Positions 33,796-47,090 of a stretch of 64,000 bases of DNA are shown here, one piece after another. Source of the stretch: Vicia villosa. Its lineage: Eukaryota; Streptophyta; Magnoliopsida; Fabales; Fabaceae. The position numbers and the translations under genes were made by a program. Location of the stretch: NCBI RefSeq assembly GCF_029867415.1, contig NC_081182.1:41837462-41901461 (forward strand). Reading direction: 5' to 3'. The number at the start of each line of letters is the position of its first letter. Positions within the stretch are counted from its first letter, which is position 1. The notes beneath the pieces are model-generated. The model worked only from the letters and a program-made list of their open reading frames with translations, made no database searches and had not been told where the DNA came from.

Positions 33796-34957
33796 TGTTA
33801 GAACAAGAATTGTTCTGATCAATAATCTTAGTTTTGATGATAACAATGTATATGAATTTTGCTCAAGATAATGTGGTACTCTAATCCTATGCAATTTCCT
33901 TTTACAGTAAATATATAAAGAGTATGCACAAATCAGCGCTAAGAAGCTTTGACTCAGAAGGTTCAGTATGCAACTTCAGCACATGGTCTGGCAAAACATC
34001 AGAAGATGGTCAAGCAGAATCAGAACATGGTCTATTAGAAGCATCAGAAGAACTTGAGTTCAGAAGCAGAAGCACTGAAGTCATGGAATCACGCTCAGAA
34101 GCATATCAAGATCAGAAGATCAGAAGATGCTCTGCACCAAGCTGTTTGTACTCTGATGATATTCAACGTAGTATTGACAAAGAACAAATCAGAATCAAGT
34201 ACTAGATGGCAAGCTACGCTGACTGACAAAAGGAACGTTAGAAGCTATTAACTGCAACGTCAGTAGTCACAGCAAACGCAAGGCTCGAGGTAGTTGACAA
34301 AAGAGTGAAACATTAAATGCAATGTTGTACGGAATACGCAAAGCATTAAATGCTCCCAACGGTCATCTTCTCAAAACGCCTATAAATATGAAGTTCTGAT
34401 GAGAAGCAAGGTTACGAATTTTGGACGCACTTTGAACGAATTCTGAACTATCTCTGATACTATCTTGTTGTTCACTTCAAAAGCTATCAAACTTCATCTT
34501 CAACCTCACTACATTACTGTTGTAATACTTTAGTGAGTCTAAGCTTAAATCTGTAAGAGAAATATCACAGTTTGTGATTATCGCTTTTAAGAAGCAATTG
34601 TAATACTCTTAGAATTTGTTTACATTAAATTGTAAAGGACTAGAGTGATCGGGTTGTGATCAGTATACTCTAGAGAAGTCTTAGAAGGTCTCTAAGCAGT
34701 TGTTCCTAGAGTGATAAAGTTGTGATCAGAAGACTCTAGAAGACTTAGAAGTTGTCTAAGTGGAAAACCATTGTAATCTCGTGTGATTAGTGGATTAAAT
34801 CCTCAGTTGAGGTAAATCACCTTGTATAGGGTGGACAGGAGTAGTTTAGTTAACAACGAACCAGGATAAAAATACTTGTGCAAATTATTTTTATCTTACG
34901 AGTTTTTGAAACTACACTTATTCAAACCCCCCTTTCTAAGTGTTTTTCTATCCTTCA
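33796..34957 (+). repeat. 3' LTR of the Sirevirus (1162 bp)
   Basis: Starts TGTTAGAACA and ends TATCCTTCA; TATA box at 34381-34388. It differs from the 5' LTR at seven positions I could count, and by a shorter C-run. Confidence 0.95.
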
Positions 34958-35511
34958 AAGGACTCATCTACCCTACCCCTCGTGCATAAGACCTCTTATT
35001 AAAAGCTATTATCCCCCTTTACCTTAGCTTTCGCTTGCTAAATTCTTCCAATCTCTATCAATGGGTGTTCTTCCTATGCTTTATCTGGCTCTTTCTCTTG
35101 CCCTAGCCTCATTTTCCTCTTTTCTCCCAAGAATTCTACGTACTTCTCAACTCCCTCCTTCTAATTCTCTTTTTACACTAAAAACCTAATATCTTAATTT
35201 AGGATGTTTCTACTTTGCCCTTAATGTTCTCTCTAATCCCCACATTGCCCTCTATATCTCTGCAGCTTCTATTTTATCTTTATCTATTTTATTTAAATAA
35301 TATAATCAAATTATTATTTTAAATAATAAAATAATTCTAATTATTCTCTATTTCTCTAATTATCCTCCACACCCCACCATAAGGTCATACACCCTTACTT
35401 TCACCCACACTTATTTAATCGCACATACTTAATAATCAAATAATTATACAAAATTATAATTCAATCAAAATCAATTAAATAAAGTATATTACTAAAATTA
35501 GGGTGTTACAA

Positions 35512-35545
35512 CTCCCCCCCCCCCACACACACACACACACACACT
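35512..35545 (-). promoter_or_regulatory. Polypurine tract of the gypsy element, expanded into C and AC runs
   Basis: On the minus strand a G run followed by AGT lies directly before the LTR start TGTAACACCC, the usual gypsy polypurine position. It is preceded by about eleven GT dinucleotides, so the tract has expanded into a microsatellite. Confidence 0.7.
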
Positions 35546-38460
35546 TAAAGAATTTCCACCCTCGAAAATTACCTTAAGTAAACAGATCCGGATACAAATC
35601 CCTCATCTAGCCCTCAAGCTCCCAAGTCATATTTCCACCAGTTGGTCCTCCCCCAAGCTACCTTCACTAAGGTAATATCTTTACCATGCAACTATTTCAC
35701 TTCCCAACCCTCTATTCGCATGGGTGATGTCTCAATAGTCAAGTTATCTCTCACATGTACATCATCCACTTGGATCACATGAGACGGATCCTAAATGTAT
35801 CTCCTTGACTGAGACACATGAAACACATAATGAAGATTATCAAGAAATGGTGGTAAAGTAATTTGATAGGCCACCTCTTATATATTATGTATAATCTGGT
35901 ACGGATCGATGAAACGTGAAGTGAGATTTCGAGACTTCAAAGCTTGACCAACACCAGTTACCAGAGTAACCCTCGGAAACACATGGTCTGCCTCCTAGAA
36001 CTCCAGTGCCTCCCTTTGTTTATCATGATAAATATTTTGGAGACTCTAAGAAGCTCTCATATTCTTCTGAATCACTTTGATTTTCTCTGTAGTCTGTTGG
36101 ACAATATCACGTTCGATCACAGCACCCTCCCCAGACTCATACCAACATAAAAGTGTCCTACACCTTCTAGCATACAACGCCTGCCATTCTAATACTCGAA
36201 TGGAAATTGTTGTTGTAGTTAAACTCAATCAACGGTAAAAAGCTATCCCAAGCACCTTCTTGCTTAACACACAAGCTCTCAACAAGTCTTCTAAGGATTG
36301 GTTAGTCCCCTCTGTCCGACCATCCGTCTGCGGATGATAAGAAGAACTCAAACGCAACTTCATACCTAAAGCCTTATACAAACTCTCCTAGAATCTCGAC
36401 GTAAACCTCATATCTCTGCCAGATACAATACTGGAATCAATCCCATGTAAACTGAGGATTTTCTCAATATACAGCTCTTTTAGTCTCTCCAACGGATAGC
36501 TAAGTCGAATTGGAATGAAATGAGTCGATTTAGTCAACATATCCACTATAACCCAAATAGTATCATAACTCTTCGCTGACCTCGGCAACCCCGACACAAA
36601 GTCCATCGAAATGTTGTCTTATTTCCACTCAGGAATAGACAACAGCTGCATCAAACCTAACGGCTTCTGATGCTCAACTTTTGATTTCTGGAAAGTCAAA
36701 CACGCATACACGAATTCAGCATCCTCCTTTTTCATTTCAGGCCACCAAAAGATCTTCTTCAAGTCTTGATACATCTTCGTAGCACCTGGATGAACACTCA
36801 AACCACTTCGGTGTCCTTTCTCAAGAATACTCTTCATAAGTTCATGCAAATCAGGAACACGGACTCTTTCATAGAATTTTATAACATCAATCTCAGCAAT
36901 CTTGAAGTTACCACCTTGACCTTGATTGATTAATGTTAAACGATCAACCAGTTTCAAATCAGTCATCTGAGCTTCTCTAATCTCTTCAAGAACACTATTA
37001 GTAAGCTTCAACATACCTATAGCTTCACACTTTGCGGAATGACTTCACAAACTAAACTCAATTCTCTAAATTCTTCAATCAACTCTAACTCGCTAGCCAT
37101 CAATGTCGACATATGCAACATCTTACTTCTAGAGCTGTCAAAAGAGGCCACCCGACCCTAAATGGGTGGGCCCTGACGGGCCCTGGGCTTTTTAAGACTG
37201 GGCCAAAAAGTCATGTGTAATATAGGCTCGAGAGTTACTATCTAAGTCTTGCCCTAGATGGGCTTCGGGCTACCCATCCCAAAACGGACTTTTTATTTAA
37301 AAATATTAAAATAAAAACTCCATAATATTTATTATAAATAAAATTAAAATTATATTATTTTAAACATAATACATTTTTAAGTACTATATTATCTCTTATA
37401 AATACTATAATGTGTTTCTAAATACAATATATGTCTAAATTGTATAAAATAATACATGAATAATTATCATAAGAGAAAACTAGTATAATACGATGAAAGA
37501 ATGTTGATTATATTATTGTATAATATGTAAAAAAGAAAGACTGAATAGAGTAAAGATAAAATTTACTGAGGTGAGAAAAATCAATGTGTTATTTTGGAGT
37601 AAGACAATATAAATATTAATAGATTTTTTTAAAATTTATAATTATGCGGGCCTAATGGGCTGCCCACAGTCCATATGGGCTACCCCTAATGGGTATTGGG
37701 CTTTTCAAGGTTGGGCTAAAAAAGCCCTAAAAATATGGGCTCTAATTTTAAGGCCTGAGCCCTGTGATTTTTTGGGATCCCATTTTGACAACTCTACTTA
37801 GTGCTCAATGCATTAGCTACGACATTGACTATACCTGGATGATAATTCAAAGCAAAATCATAACCCTTCAAAAATTCAAGCCATCTCTTTTGTCTCGTAT
37901 TCAACTCATTCTGGTCGAACAGGTACTTCAGACTCTTATGATCACTGAACACTTCAAATCTAAAGCCAGACAAATAATGTCTCCAAATCTTAAGTGTGAA
38001 CACAACGGCAGCCAACTCTAAATCATGTGTAGGATAATTCTTTTCACGAACTCTAAGTTGTCTCAAAGCATAAGCCATAACTTGTCCATTCTACATTAAC
38101 ACACCATTCAGGCCCATCTTAGAAGCATCACAACACACGACAAAAGAATCAGTTAGACTCGGCATAATTAACATTGGAGCCAACGTCAACTTCTTCTTAA
38201 ACTCTTGGAAACTCTTTTCACACTTCGCATCTCTCACATACACTTGACCCTTCCTAGTTAGCTGAGTTAATGGCAAAGCCAACTTAGAAAATCCTTCGAT
38301 GAACTGTCGATAATAACCAGCTAATCCAAGAACTTCGAATTTCGATGACAGACTTCGGAGTCTCCTACTGCAACACAACATCAACCTTCTAAGGATCAAC
38401 AACAATACCTCCACTAAAAATCACATGACCGAGAAAACTCACTTCTCTTAACCAATCTAG
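35546..38460 (-). pseudogene. Ty3/gypsy (Tekay/Del-like) pol relic: RT, RNase H, integrase, chromodomain
   Basis: Minus-strand order: RT end with LGLAGYYRQFIEGFSKLALP and CEKSFQEFKKKLTLAPML (38360-38180), RNase H with [20 protein letters not shown] and [19 protein letters not shown] (38078-37870), integrase zinc region HRSGLSVHPGATKMYQDLKK and FWWPEMKK (36830-36740), integrase core MDFVSGLPRSAKSYDTIW (36606-36550), then a chromodomain-like end with WGGPTGGNMTWELEG (about 35640). In the zinc region the second cysteine of CLTCQK reads F. Frames are broken and the element stops inside RT near 38460, so protease, gag and the 5' LTR are absent. Confidence 0.85.
37130..37796. mobile_element. hAT-type MITE (667 bp) inside the gypsy pol
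   Basis: Ends TAGAGCTGTCAAAA and, inverted, TAGAGTTGTCAAAA form a 14-bp terminal inverted repeat with one mismatch. The 8-bp flanks CTTACTTC (37122-37129) and CTTAGTGC (37797-37804) match at six of eight positions. GGGCTTTT and GGCCC phrases occur near both ends. It lies between the gypsy RNase H and integrase, and the retroelement frame resumes on the far side. Confidence 0.75.
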
Positions 38461-40606
38461 CTATAGAGAATGTTCCTAGGAAAAGGATTGAATGAACTTA
38501 GGTGCACTTTTAACAAATCTCACAACCTCTTTTTAAGTTAAACTTGTAGGTATCATTCTAACTATAAAACATGTTTCTATGAAAGGATTGAATGAACTTT
38601 GAATTGAAAGTGACTCTCTACTTGCCATACAAACATTTAATAATATTATTCATTATCCTTTAAAAGTTTTTATCCAACAGAAAAAATTGTCTTCATACCA
38701 TCGTATTATTCTATTTTAAGGTGTCTCACATTTATCGTAAAGACGATAGTTGTATTTATCGTACAATAAATACATTATTTTATATTTAAGTTGTTGAAAA
38801 TCCATTTCGACTGGGTTTAGTTTATTTTTATTTTTGTTAATTTTCATTGGAGAATTAGGTTCTTGACTCACTTTTTCCTCTAAATTTTTCTTTTATTTAT
38901 GCAATCTTATTTTATATTTTGAAAAAAAAAAAAAAAAACTTCCGCTTAATTGATCTATATGACATCCTCATCTTTTAGTGACAAGTTCAATTCAAACACC
39001 CTAATGTGATGGAAATAAAAGAGCATACTGGTTTTAATATAAATAACTTTTACAATGAAAAAGTTTTCAAAATTCTTCCTAAAATAGTTTCAGAATTTTT
39101 TTATGACATTTTTTAAGTTAAATTTTGAAAAATATTCATATAGTTTAAAAAAAAGAAAGTTGGGGTTATTTATCTCCTGTAATAATAGGCGTGTTTTGAT
39201 TTACCATTTAAAAAAAAAAAATATCCACTGTAATTTTAGGGTATCCTTGATCGTGTAAAAATCAGGGTGGTAAATAAATAAATAAAATTTACAGAGGGTA
39301 ATTTTTCTATTAAAGAGGCAAAAGAGTTAGAATTTTAATATTTTAAAGAAGTTTTTAAATTTTTTTAATGGGATAAATCAAAATACATCTATATTGTAGG
39401 GGGTAAATGACTTTTAACCCAAGAAAAATTATCCCATGGGCTTTGCCCTCTTTAAAATAAACAAATTCTGAACTTTAGTTTTATACTTTTATATGCTCTT
39501 ATTTGAAGTAAATATACACAATTATTTGATAAATAATTGTCTCTAAAATTCATTTTCAAATTATTAGATATATTTTTCATTTTTTATAAATTAATATTTA
39601 ATTAATGCCACTGAATATTTTAAAATATGAAAAATTATATTAATTAACAATATAACATATACAAAAATATTTTAAATATAAATAATACATTTATTATATT
39701 ATCTATTTTTAAAATAAGAGTGAAATATACTATAAGTATTTATACTTAGAGACAGTGAAAATATTTAACTATTTCAATTAAAAGATCTAGAAGTTAAAAG
39801 TTGTTTTTGAAGAAATCTATAAGTTATTAGTTAATTTTAAGTCAAATAATTTATATGTATTATTAGTAGAATATAACCATACCAATTTATTATCGTGGAG
39901 AAATAGAGAAATAGTAGTGGGCTGGATTTGACTTACACTAGAAGCGAGCTTTTCTTGGGCCTTTAATAAAGGAATGGACTCATAAATGAAGAATTTTACA
40001 TGTCATTCCATTCCATGAATTGCAACCCACACCCCTACATATTAAATGATTATTATTTAATCAAAATAAGTAAAATTGTCAAATTTAATTACTTTTTACA
40101 AATTTTTCAAAATCTTCTGCATAATTTCATATTTCTATAGATTTAGAAGAATATTCACAAGTCTACTTTTTTTTTTTTTTATAATTTGTTGTAGTTATAT
40201 TAGATTTTTCAAACTTTTCATACAAATATGCTATAAATGCCTAGTTTCTAAGAAATCTTGTGCATTTATATTTGATTTATCATAAAATAGGTATAAAAGG
40301 TTTATGTTTTCACCAGTTTTATTAAAAAAAACTTGGTAGGGATGGGGTGACACCTGATATTTAGAAAGAAAAAAATCGATATATAATAGGACATGACACC
40401 AAATTTATTTAAAACCTAATTTGACAGCAGAAGGCACTTGTTTTTCTTTTAAAAACAGTTATGGTATGGGGAGTCATTAGATTTCTTTAGAAATATTGAT
40501 AGACCATTTTATTTTTAATATTAAAAATGTTTTTTTTTGTTTTTTTAGTGAAAACGTGAGGAGCTGTCGGTGGCATTATCATATAATATTGTTAAAATCT
40601 CAATCA
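38461..40606. other. AT-rich intergenic DNA
   Basis: No coding region or transposon terminus recognised. Two diverged AAAGGATTGAATGAACTT phrases (near 38480 and 38583) indicate a small old duplication. Confidence 0.5.
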
Positions 40607-41335
40607 TACAAAAGTGTTGGTGCAATTTCAACCATACAAATTTTTTAGCCATCATCAAGTCCAACTATTGGTTCCTGGTGATGTACGTGTGGCTCACCTA
40701 TTCGCATACTTTGACCTCGTGTTCCTAATGCCTAATGTGACCCGCGTGTGTTGATTCTTATTCTATTTCATCTTCACTGTAATTCTCTTTCAATAATTAG
40801 TCGTCATTCATTTGCATACTCTTACCTAATGTTGCTAATGTCTAAAATTATATGCATATGTTGACTCTCATTCTCTTCCACCTTCATACAAAAGTGTTAG
40901 TCATCATCGAATCCAACTATTAGTTCCTAGTGGTGTACGTGTGGTCTCATTCGTTTGCATACTCTAACTTCATGTTCCTAATGCCTAATGTAACCTACAT
41001 ATGATGATTCTCATTTTATTTCAACTTCACTTTAGTTACCTCTCAACAGTTAATCATCATTAATTTACATACTCTGGCCTAATGTTCCTAATGTCTAATG
41101 TTACACGCATATGTTGACTTTCATTCTCTATCACCTTCATACAAAAGTGTTAGTCATCAACGAATCCAACTATTGGTTCTTGCTGATGTATGTGTGGTAT
41201 CATTTGTTTGCATACTCTAACTTCATTTTCATAATTCCTAATGTGACCCACATATGCTGATTCTCATTATTTTTCACCATCATTGTAGTTCTCTCTCTAA
41301 CAGTCAGTGGTTAGAGTCAATGAACAACCAGACAT
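40607..41335. repeat. Dimeric tandem repeat, 253-bp period
   Basis: The landmark CATACT(C/T)T recurs at 40704, 40814, 40957, 41067 and 41210, giving spacings of 110, 143, 110 and 143 bp. Each 253-bp unit is thus a dimer of two related halves, both containing CTAATG(T/C)CTAA and GTTGA(C/T)TCT-like phrases. About 2.7 dimers are present, and copies differ by point changes. Confidence 0.9.
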
Positions 41336-41552
41336 TAAATTCAACTGAACCCAATGACAATTGTTGACAAAATTGACTAAAATATGTTTATGTCGACATA
41401 ATGACATAGATGAAGATAGCCCAAGTGAGAAAAAGGTGATGCTCAGGTTCATGGACAATATAACCAATATAATATTTTACTGATAAGCAATTGGATATCT
41501 CATATTTGGAGTGATCATCCACTTGTCTCGCCCCTAAACACCCAAACTAGAT

Positions 41553-42800
41553 ATCACTACAACCTTGAAAATATACTTCTCGAATGTGAACAACTTCTTT
41601 AGCTTCTCCAATACTCATATGAATTTGGATTCTCGTTCATCTCCAAGTAAGCAAATCCAACAGATAATGTCAAATTTGTTTAATTAAAATAAACAATCTC
41701 AATTATCAAAAGTTGATACCTGTTGGTTGTTTACATGTAGTCAAATACCATAATCAAATGAAACATATTCAGAAGCACTTAATCGGGATGTGTCTAGAAT
41801 ATATCACCTACAACATTCGAGTCCTCCAAGTTTCTTGTCCAACACAATACTTCTCATCATAAATTAAACTCATCAAGTGTTGTATTTTTGTGTATGAATC
41901 TCTCATTTTAGAATAATATATATGTCTCGTGCGATTTACACTTGTGTGACCACAAACTGCCTACCCAATCATTTCATCACCCAACTCCCCGGCCTCAAAT
42001 GATCTCTCGAGCACCACATGGAATTTTTAAGCCTTAAAAACCTTTTAATATCCATACCTAATCTATAAACTTTATTTCCCCATTGTATTCCAAACCCATT
42101 CATGCATTACATGATCATGATCTGGAAATGGTCATGAAAGACAAATATGTTGCTCTTATTGAACATAAAGCATATGTATCACTGCCTCGTCCGCCTAACG
42201 TTAGTATTATTTAAAGTTTATGGATTTTTAGGCATAAAATGAAATATGATGGGTCCTTTGAGAGGTGAAAATCTCTAATTATAGGTGATGATGTCGGTCA
42301 AAAAATGGTATCGACTTTGGTGAGACTTTCAGTCTCGTAGTCAAACTAGACATTATTCGGGTGATACTCAATGTTGCTTTATCAAAATCAGGGTGTCTTC
42401 ATCAAATAGATGTAAATAACTGATTTTATATGGTAATCTTGATGAAACTGTCTACATGCATGACCACCAAGTTTCTACAATCCTCAACATCCTGATTATG
42501 TATGCTTGCTCAGGAAGTCACTCTATGGACTTAAACAAGTGCCCCCGTGCTTGGTATAAGTAGTTTATTGACTATGTTTCTACCTTAGTTACTTTCTTGG
42601 TATTTCTGTTACTAGTTACACCAGAGGTCTTTTCTGTCATAAAAGAAATATGCCAAGGAAGTTACTTACCGTGGGAGTATGTCTTCTTGCAAATTATCTA
42701 CTATCCTAATGGACACACAAGCCAAGCTAAGTGGATCTCCTAGAAATTCATATTATGATGATTCCACTGAGTATCGTAGTCTTGTTGGAGTACTTATTGT
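41553..42800. repeat. Segmental duplication copy 1 (MULE/copia chimeric segment)
   Basis: Nearly identical to 45852-47090. It starts ATCACTACAACCTTGAAAAT and ends GTCTTGTTGGAGTACTT, where copy 2 carries on. The left part is a minus-strand MULE-transposase relic and the right part a + strand copia RT relic. The copies share the fusion point and many stops, so the fusion pre-dates the duplication. Confidence 0.9.
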
Positions 42801-42839
42801 TTAAACTTTTTTAATTTTTCATGTTCTACTATTGTGATC

Positions 42840-43600
42840 TTTTAAAAAAAATCATTATTGATTTATCGCCTATATTTTCAGTTGATTAAAAATATTGAAG
42901 ATTGTGAAATTATTATCTATATTTTAATTTAGTTATTTATTCATTTTCAAGTTAGAAATTTTTTATTTTTGCATGGTTTACTATTGTGACCATTTTAAGT
43001 AAAAGCATGTTATTGATTTATCATCTAAATTTTCATTTGATTAAAAATATTTTTTATGAGAAAACAATATTTTCATTTGGTTTATCACCTATATTTGATT
43101 TAAAATATTGGAAAAATGTGCAAGAATTACCTATATTTTAACAATACGATAAAATAAGAATATTTGACATATTTGAAAAATATAGAATATGAGTTTGTAG
43201 AGTGAAAAATATTATAACAATATTTATTCAAAATAGTCACAATGGTAAAAATTTGTAACAACAACAAAAATTTCAAACTTGCAAATACATAAATTAACCA
43301 AATTAAAATATTGGTTATACTTTCACAATTTTTAAATATTTTTAATCAAATATAAGTGATAAATTAAATGGAAATATTTTGTTTTTATAAAAAAAATATT
43401 TTTAATCAAATAAAAATATACTTTTATTTGATTTGATAAATTAATAATATACTTTTATTTAGTAAATCTTGCTAAAATAATAATTTCCTAACTTGTAAAT
43501 AAACAAATCAGCCAAATTAAAATATAGGTAATAATTTCAAATTCTTCAATATTTTTTATAAATAAATAAATAGGTGATAAATAAATAAAGCTCTACACCT
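42840..43600. repeat. Nested inverted repeats, AT-rich foldback region
   Basis: The left phrases GATTTATCGCCTATATTTTC and AAATTATTATCTATATTTTA (42859-42930) recur in inverse orientation near 43505-43590. A second inverted pair involves 43076-43140 and 43300-43370. The region follows the abrupt end of duplication copy 1 at 42800 and looks like a foldback insertion. I found no target duplication. Confidence 0.6.
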
Positions 43601-43621
43601 TAGACATGTCTATTTTAGTAA

Positions 43622-43787
43622 AATAAAAAATATCAAAACTCTCCAACAATAAAAAATATAGAATATGATTTCTTTTTTCAATAAATGTAAAAAATAAACT
43701 AGTTTGAAAAATAATGTACGAGGAAACATGAAAAAAGAAATCATATTCTATATTTTTTATTGTTGGAGAGTTTTGATATTTTTTATT
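43622..43787. repeat. Perfect 57-bp inverted repeat with 52-bp spacer
   Basis: Arms 43622-43678 and 43731-43787 are exact reverse complements. The arms are AT-rich but contain a distinctive AAACTCTCCAACAATAAA core. The perfect match indicates recent origin, gene conversion or structural constraint. Confidence 0.9.
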
Positions 43788-44005
43788 GGTAAGAGATATT
43801 TTTGGTAAGAGATAGCATACATAATAATATTTTTGGTAAGATTATATTTTTATGAAAATTTTAAATATTAAGAATAATAGAAAAGATTCTATAGAATGCT
43901 ATTTATATGGAATTATTAAATCATAAACGTTAGTTAAGTCTGATGATTGATATCGATAGTTCTCGTTTCTCATAAAAGATATGAGTTCTCATCAGATACA
44001 CTCCC

Positions 44006-44598
<593 letters not shown>

Positions 44599-44711
44599 TA
44601 GAGGCATAAACTTAAAGCATCATGTGAACACCTATTAGTGCCTGTGGTTTTATAACGTTAATATAATATATAATTTTACTATTGTAAGTTGTAGACAAGC
44701 TTTTGAAAATT

Positions 44712-44880
44712 CTAATTAAAATTGTAGAATGTTGGGGCCCATCTCTTACTCTCTCGTTTTCTTTTTATTTTTCTATCTAATAATATTAAATAAAATTGGG
44801 CCCTCAGAATGTTGGGGCCCTGTTCTATAGCACAGGCTGCACTGGTTAAAGGTCGGGCCTGGTCTTGTTGACCTAGAGAC
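44712..44880. mobile_element. Relic of the hAT family seen at 7642
   Basis: On the reverse strand AAGACCAGGCCCGACC is followed by GAACAGGGCCCCAACATT and GAGGGCCCAATTTTATTT, resembling the end of the 7642-8798 element and its GGGCCTC subterminal phrase. GGGGCCC occurs twice. Ends are too decayed to delimit. Confidence 0.35.
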
Positions 44881-45529
44881 GGTTGACTTGCGAGTGTTAG
44901 AGAAGGTTTCCTAGTGGATCTTTGTGATGGTTGATATATTGAGTCTTGTGAAGCATCATCATGCCCCCAATATGAAAGATCGTGATGCACATCACCTTAT
45001 TGCCCCTTTTTACTCTTCTTGAACCTGTTTATGAACTTAAACTTCAGAGGTAGAGGATGCATAGAAGTTGTACAATGATGTAAATTTATGCATATTTTCC
45101 CCACCTTCTTTTGAGCAAAAATATCTAAGGTGTTGAAGTATTTCTTTAAATCTTCACATTCATCATCTAAGTCTAGTTATGTCCTTTTTTCTTCTTCCAT
45201 AACTTCATACTCTTCAATATGTAATTTCCTCCAAAATTGGCTCCTCTAGTACATGAAGAGATGCAAGTTTACATTCCAAGGGAGAATATGATTTGTCCTA
45301 TTGAAAAATCCACATGCAATCTAATCAACACCTCCTCATTTCACCCTTTCAAACTCTTTTGCAATGTGATGTTTACACTTTCTTGACTATAAACCATGCC
45401 ATGTTGTATAAAAACCAGTATTATGTTTATGGTCAATGTTAATGATATTTTTTGTGAAAATATTGTTTCAAAACTAAGGTTAAAAAAACAAAAAATATAT
45501 AATTATTAAATGTAACACGTATGTTCAAT
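44881..45529. other. No gene recognised
   Basis: Ordinary intergenic sequence between the hAT relic and the MULE relic. It may include diverged 3' sequence of the MULE element, but no motif supports this. Confidence 0.4.
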
Positions 45530-46390
45530 ATTTACTTGTTTGTTGTCGTCTTTCATAAGGAAATGACTCGCTTGGCCCATGGAACAACAATTTATTCATG
45601 GTAGAGAGTTCACCATATTTGGTTAACATAGTCAACAAAGGTAGGAATGCAAACACATACTAGCTCAAAATGTTGCAAGTATTGCTCATACTCAACCACG
45701 CGCTTGAAATTTATGATCTTACTCCATAAATCCATCACTGAATCTTGTATATTTTCCTCAACAAGCAACTTGTATTTCGCACCAACATTTTTCACAACAT
45801 GTTTGGGAAAATAACTTCAATAGAATTTATCAAAGAAAGTTCTCAATCAATCACTACAACCTTGAAAATATACTTCTCGAATGTGAACAACTTCTTTAGC
45901 TTCTCCAATACCCATATGAATTTGGATTCCCGTTCATCGCCAAGTAAGCAAATCCAACAGATAATGTCAAATTTGTTTATTTAAAATAAACAATCTCAAT
46001 TATCAAAAGTTGATACCTGTTGGTTGTTTACATGTAGTCAAATACCATAATCAAATGAAACATATTCAGAAGCACTTAACCGGGATGTGTCTAGAATATA
46101 TCACCTACAACATTCGAGTCATCCAAGTTTCTTGTCCAACACAATACTTCTCACCATAAATTAAACTCATCAAGTGTTGTATTTTTGTGTATGAATCTCT
46201 CATTTTAGAATAATATATATGTCTCGTGCGATTTACACTTGTGTGACCACAAACTGCCTACCCAATCATTTCATCACCCAACTCCCCGACCTCAAATGAT
46301 CTCTCGCGCACCACATGGAATTTTTAAGCCTTGAAAACCTTTTAATATCCATACCTAATCTCTAAACTTTATTTCCCCATTGTATTCCAA
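45530..46390 (-). pseudogene. MULE (FAR1-type) transposase relic
   Basis: Minus-strand fragments, in several frames and in the right order, resemble the transposase core of plant Mutator-like elements: MVFDY near 46035, then TNLTLSVGFAYL, CLLGDEREFKFIWVLEKLKK near 45940, KVVVIDRELSLINSIEVIFP near 45850-45800, and an open segment 45795-45610 with NFKRVVEYEQYLQHFE and PTFVDYVNQIW. These correspond to the regions around the catalytic aspartates. Stops and shifts are numerous. Part of it (45852-46390) is duplicated at 41553-42090. Confidence 0.75.
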
Positions 46391-47090
46391 ACCCATTCAT
46401 GCATTACATGATTATGATTTGGAAATGGTCATGAAAGACAAATATGTTGCTCTTATTGAACATAAAGCATATGTATCACTGCCTTGTCCGCCTAATGTTA
46501 GTATTATTTAAAGTTTATGGATTTTTAGGCATAAAATGAAATATGATGGGTCCTTTGAGAGGTGAAAAGCTCTAATTATAGGTGATGATGTCGGTCAAAA
46601 AATGGTATCGACTTTGGTGAGACTTTCAGTCTCGTAGTCAAACTAGACACTATTCGAGTGATACTCAATGTTGCTTTATCAAAATCAGGGTGTCTTCATC
46701 AAATAGATGTAAATAACTGATTTTATATGGTAATCTTGATGAAAATGTCTACATGCATCGACCACCAAGTTTCTACAATCCTCAACATCCTGATTATGTA
46801 TGCTTGCTCAGGAAGTCACTCTATGGACTTAAACAAGTGCCCCCGTGCTTGGTATAAGTAGTTTACTATGTTTCTACCTTAGTTACTTTCTTGGTATTTC
46901 TGTTACCATATACACAAGAGGTCTTTTTCTGTCATAAAAGAAATATGCTAAGGAAGTTACTTACCGTGGGAGTATGTCTTCTTGCAAACTATCTACTATT
47001 CTAATGGACACACAAGCCAAGCTAAGTGGATCTCCTAGAAATTCATATCATGATGATTCCACTGAGTATCATAGTCTTGTTGGAGTACTT
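45852..47090. repeat. Segmental duplication copy 2
   Basis: Aligns with 41553-42800 at high identity; only scattered substitutions and small indels are visible (for example an extra 7-bp piece in copy 1 near 42570). Copy 2 extends on both sides into more MULE and copia sequence, so it represents the parent arrangement. Confidence 0.9.

Larger units (their letters stand above)
25751..34957 (+). mobile_element. Complete young Sirevirus-type Ty1/copia retrotransposon (9.2 kb)
   Basis: Two LTRs (25751-26918 and 33796-34957) flank a primer binding site, Gag, Pol and a long 3' non-coding region with several polypurine tracts. The target duplication AAGGA lies at 25746-25750 and 34958-34962. By eye the LTRs differ at seven positions, plus a C-run length change (about 0.6 percent), so insertion was recent. 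A long Gag with an acidic/serine C-terminal region, the large region after pol and the multiple polypurine tracts are Sirevirus (SIRE/Maximus) traits. Pol is broken by one frameshift and two stops. The host is a gypsy LTR. Confidence 0.95.
23474..35511 (-). mobile_element. 3' LTR of a Ty3/gypsy (Tekay/Del-like) element, about 2.8 kb, split by a Sirevirus
   Basis: On the minus strand the LTR starts TGTAACACCCTAATTTTAG at 35511, directly after a G-rich polypurine tract, and ends GAGTGTTACA at 23474 (or at the duplicated copy 23740). The complementary TGTAACAC and GTGTTACA ends are usual for this clade. Inside lie repeated CTCTCTGA phrases (24450-24660) and three GAGTCGACTCC-like palindromes (25215-25315). 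The complete copia element 25751-34957 interrupts it with the target duplication AAGGA. The gypsy internal region lies to the right at 35512-38460. Confidence 0.7.

Noticed and set aside
35512..35545. Independent microsatellite unrelated to an element
   Set aside because: Its position directly before the gypsy LTR start identifies it as an expanded polypurine tract.
43622..43787. microRNA precursor
   Set aside because: The arms are perfectly matched over 57 bp and AT-rich, unlike typical plant miRNA stems with bulges; a recent inverted repeat is more likely.
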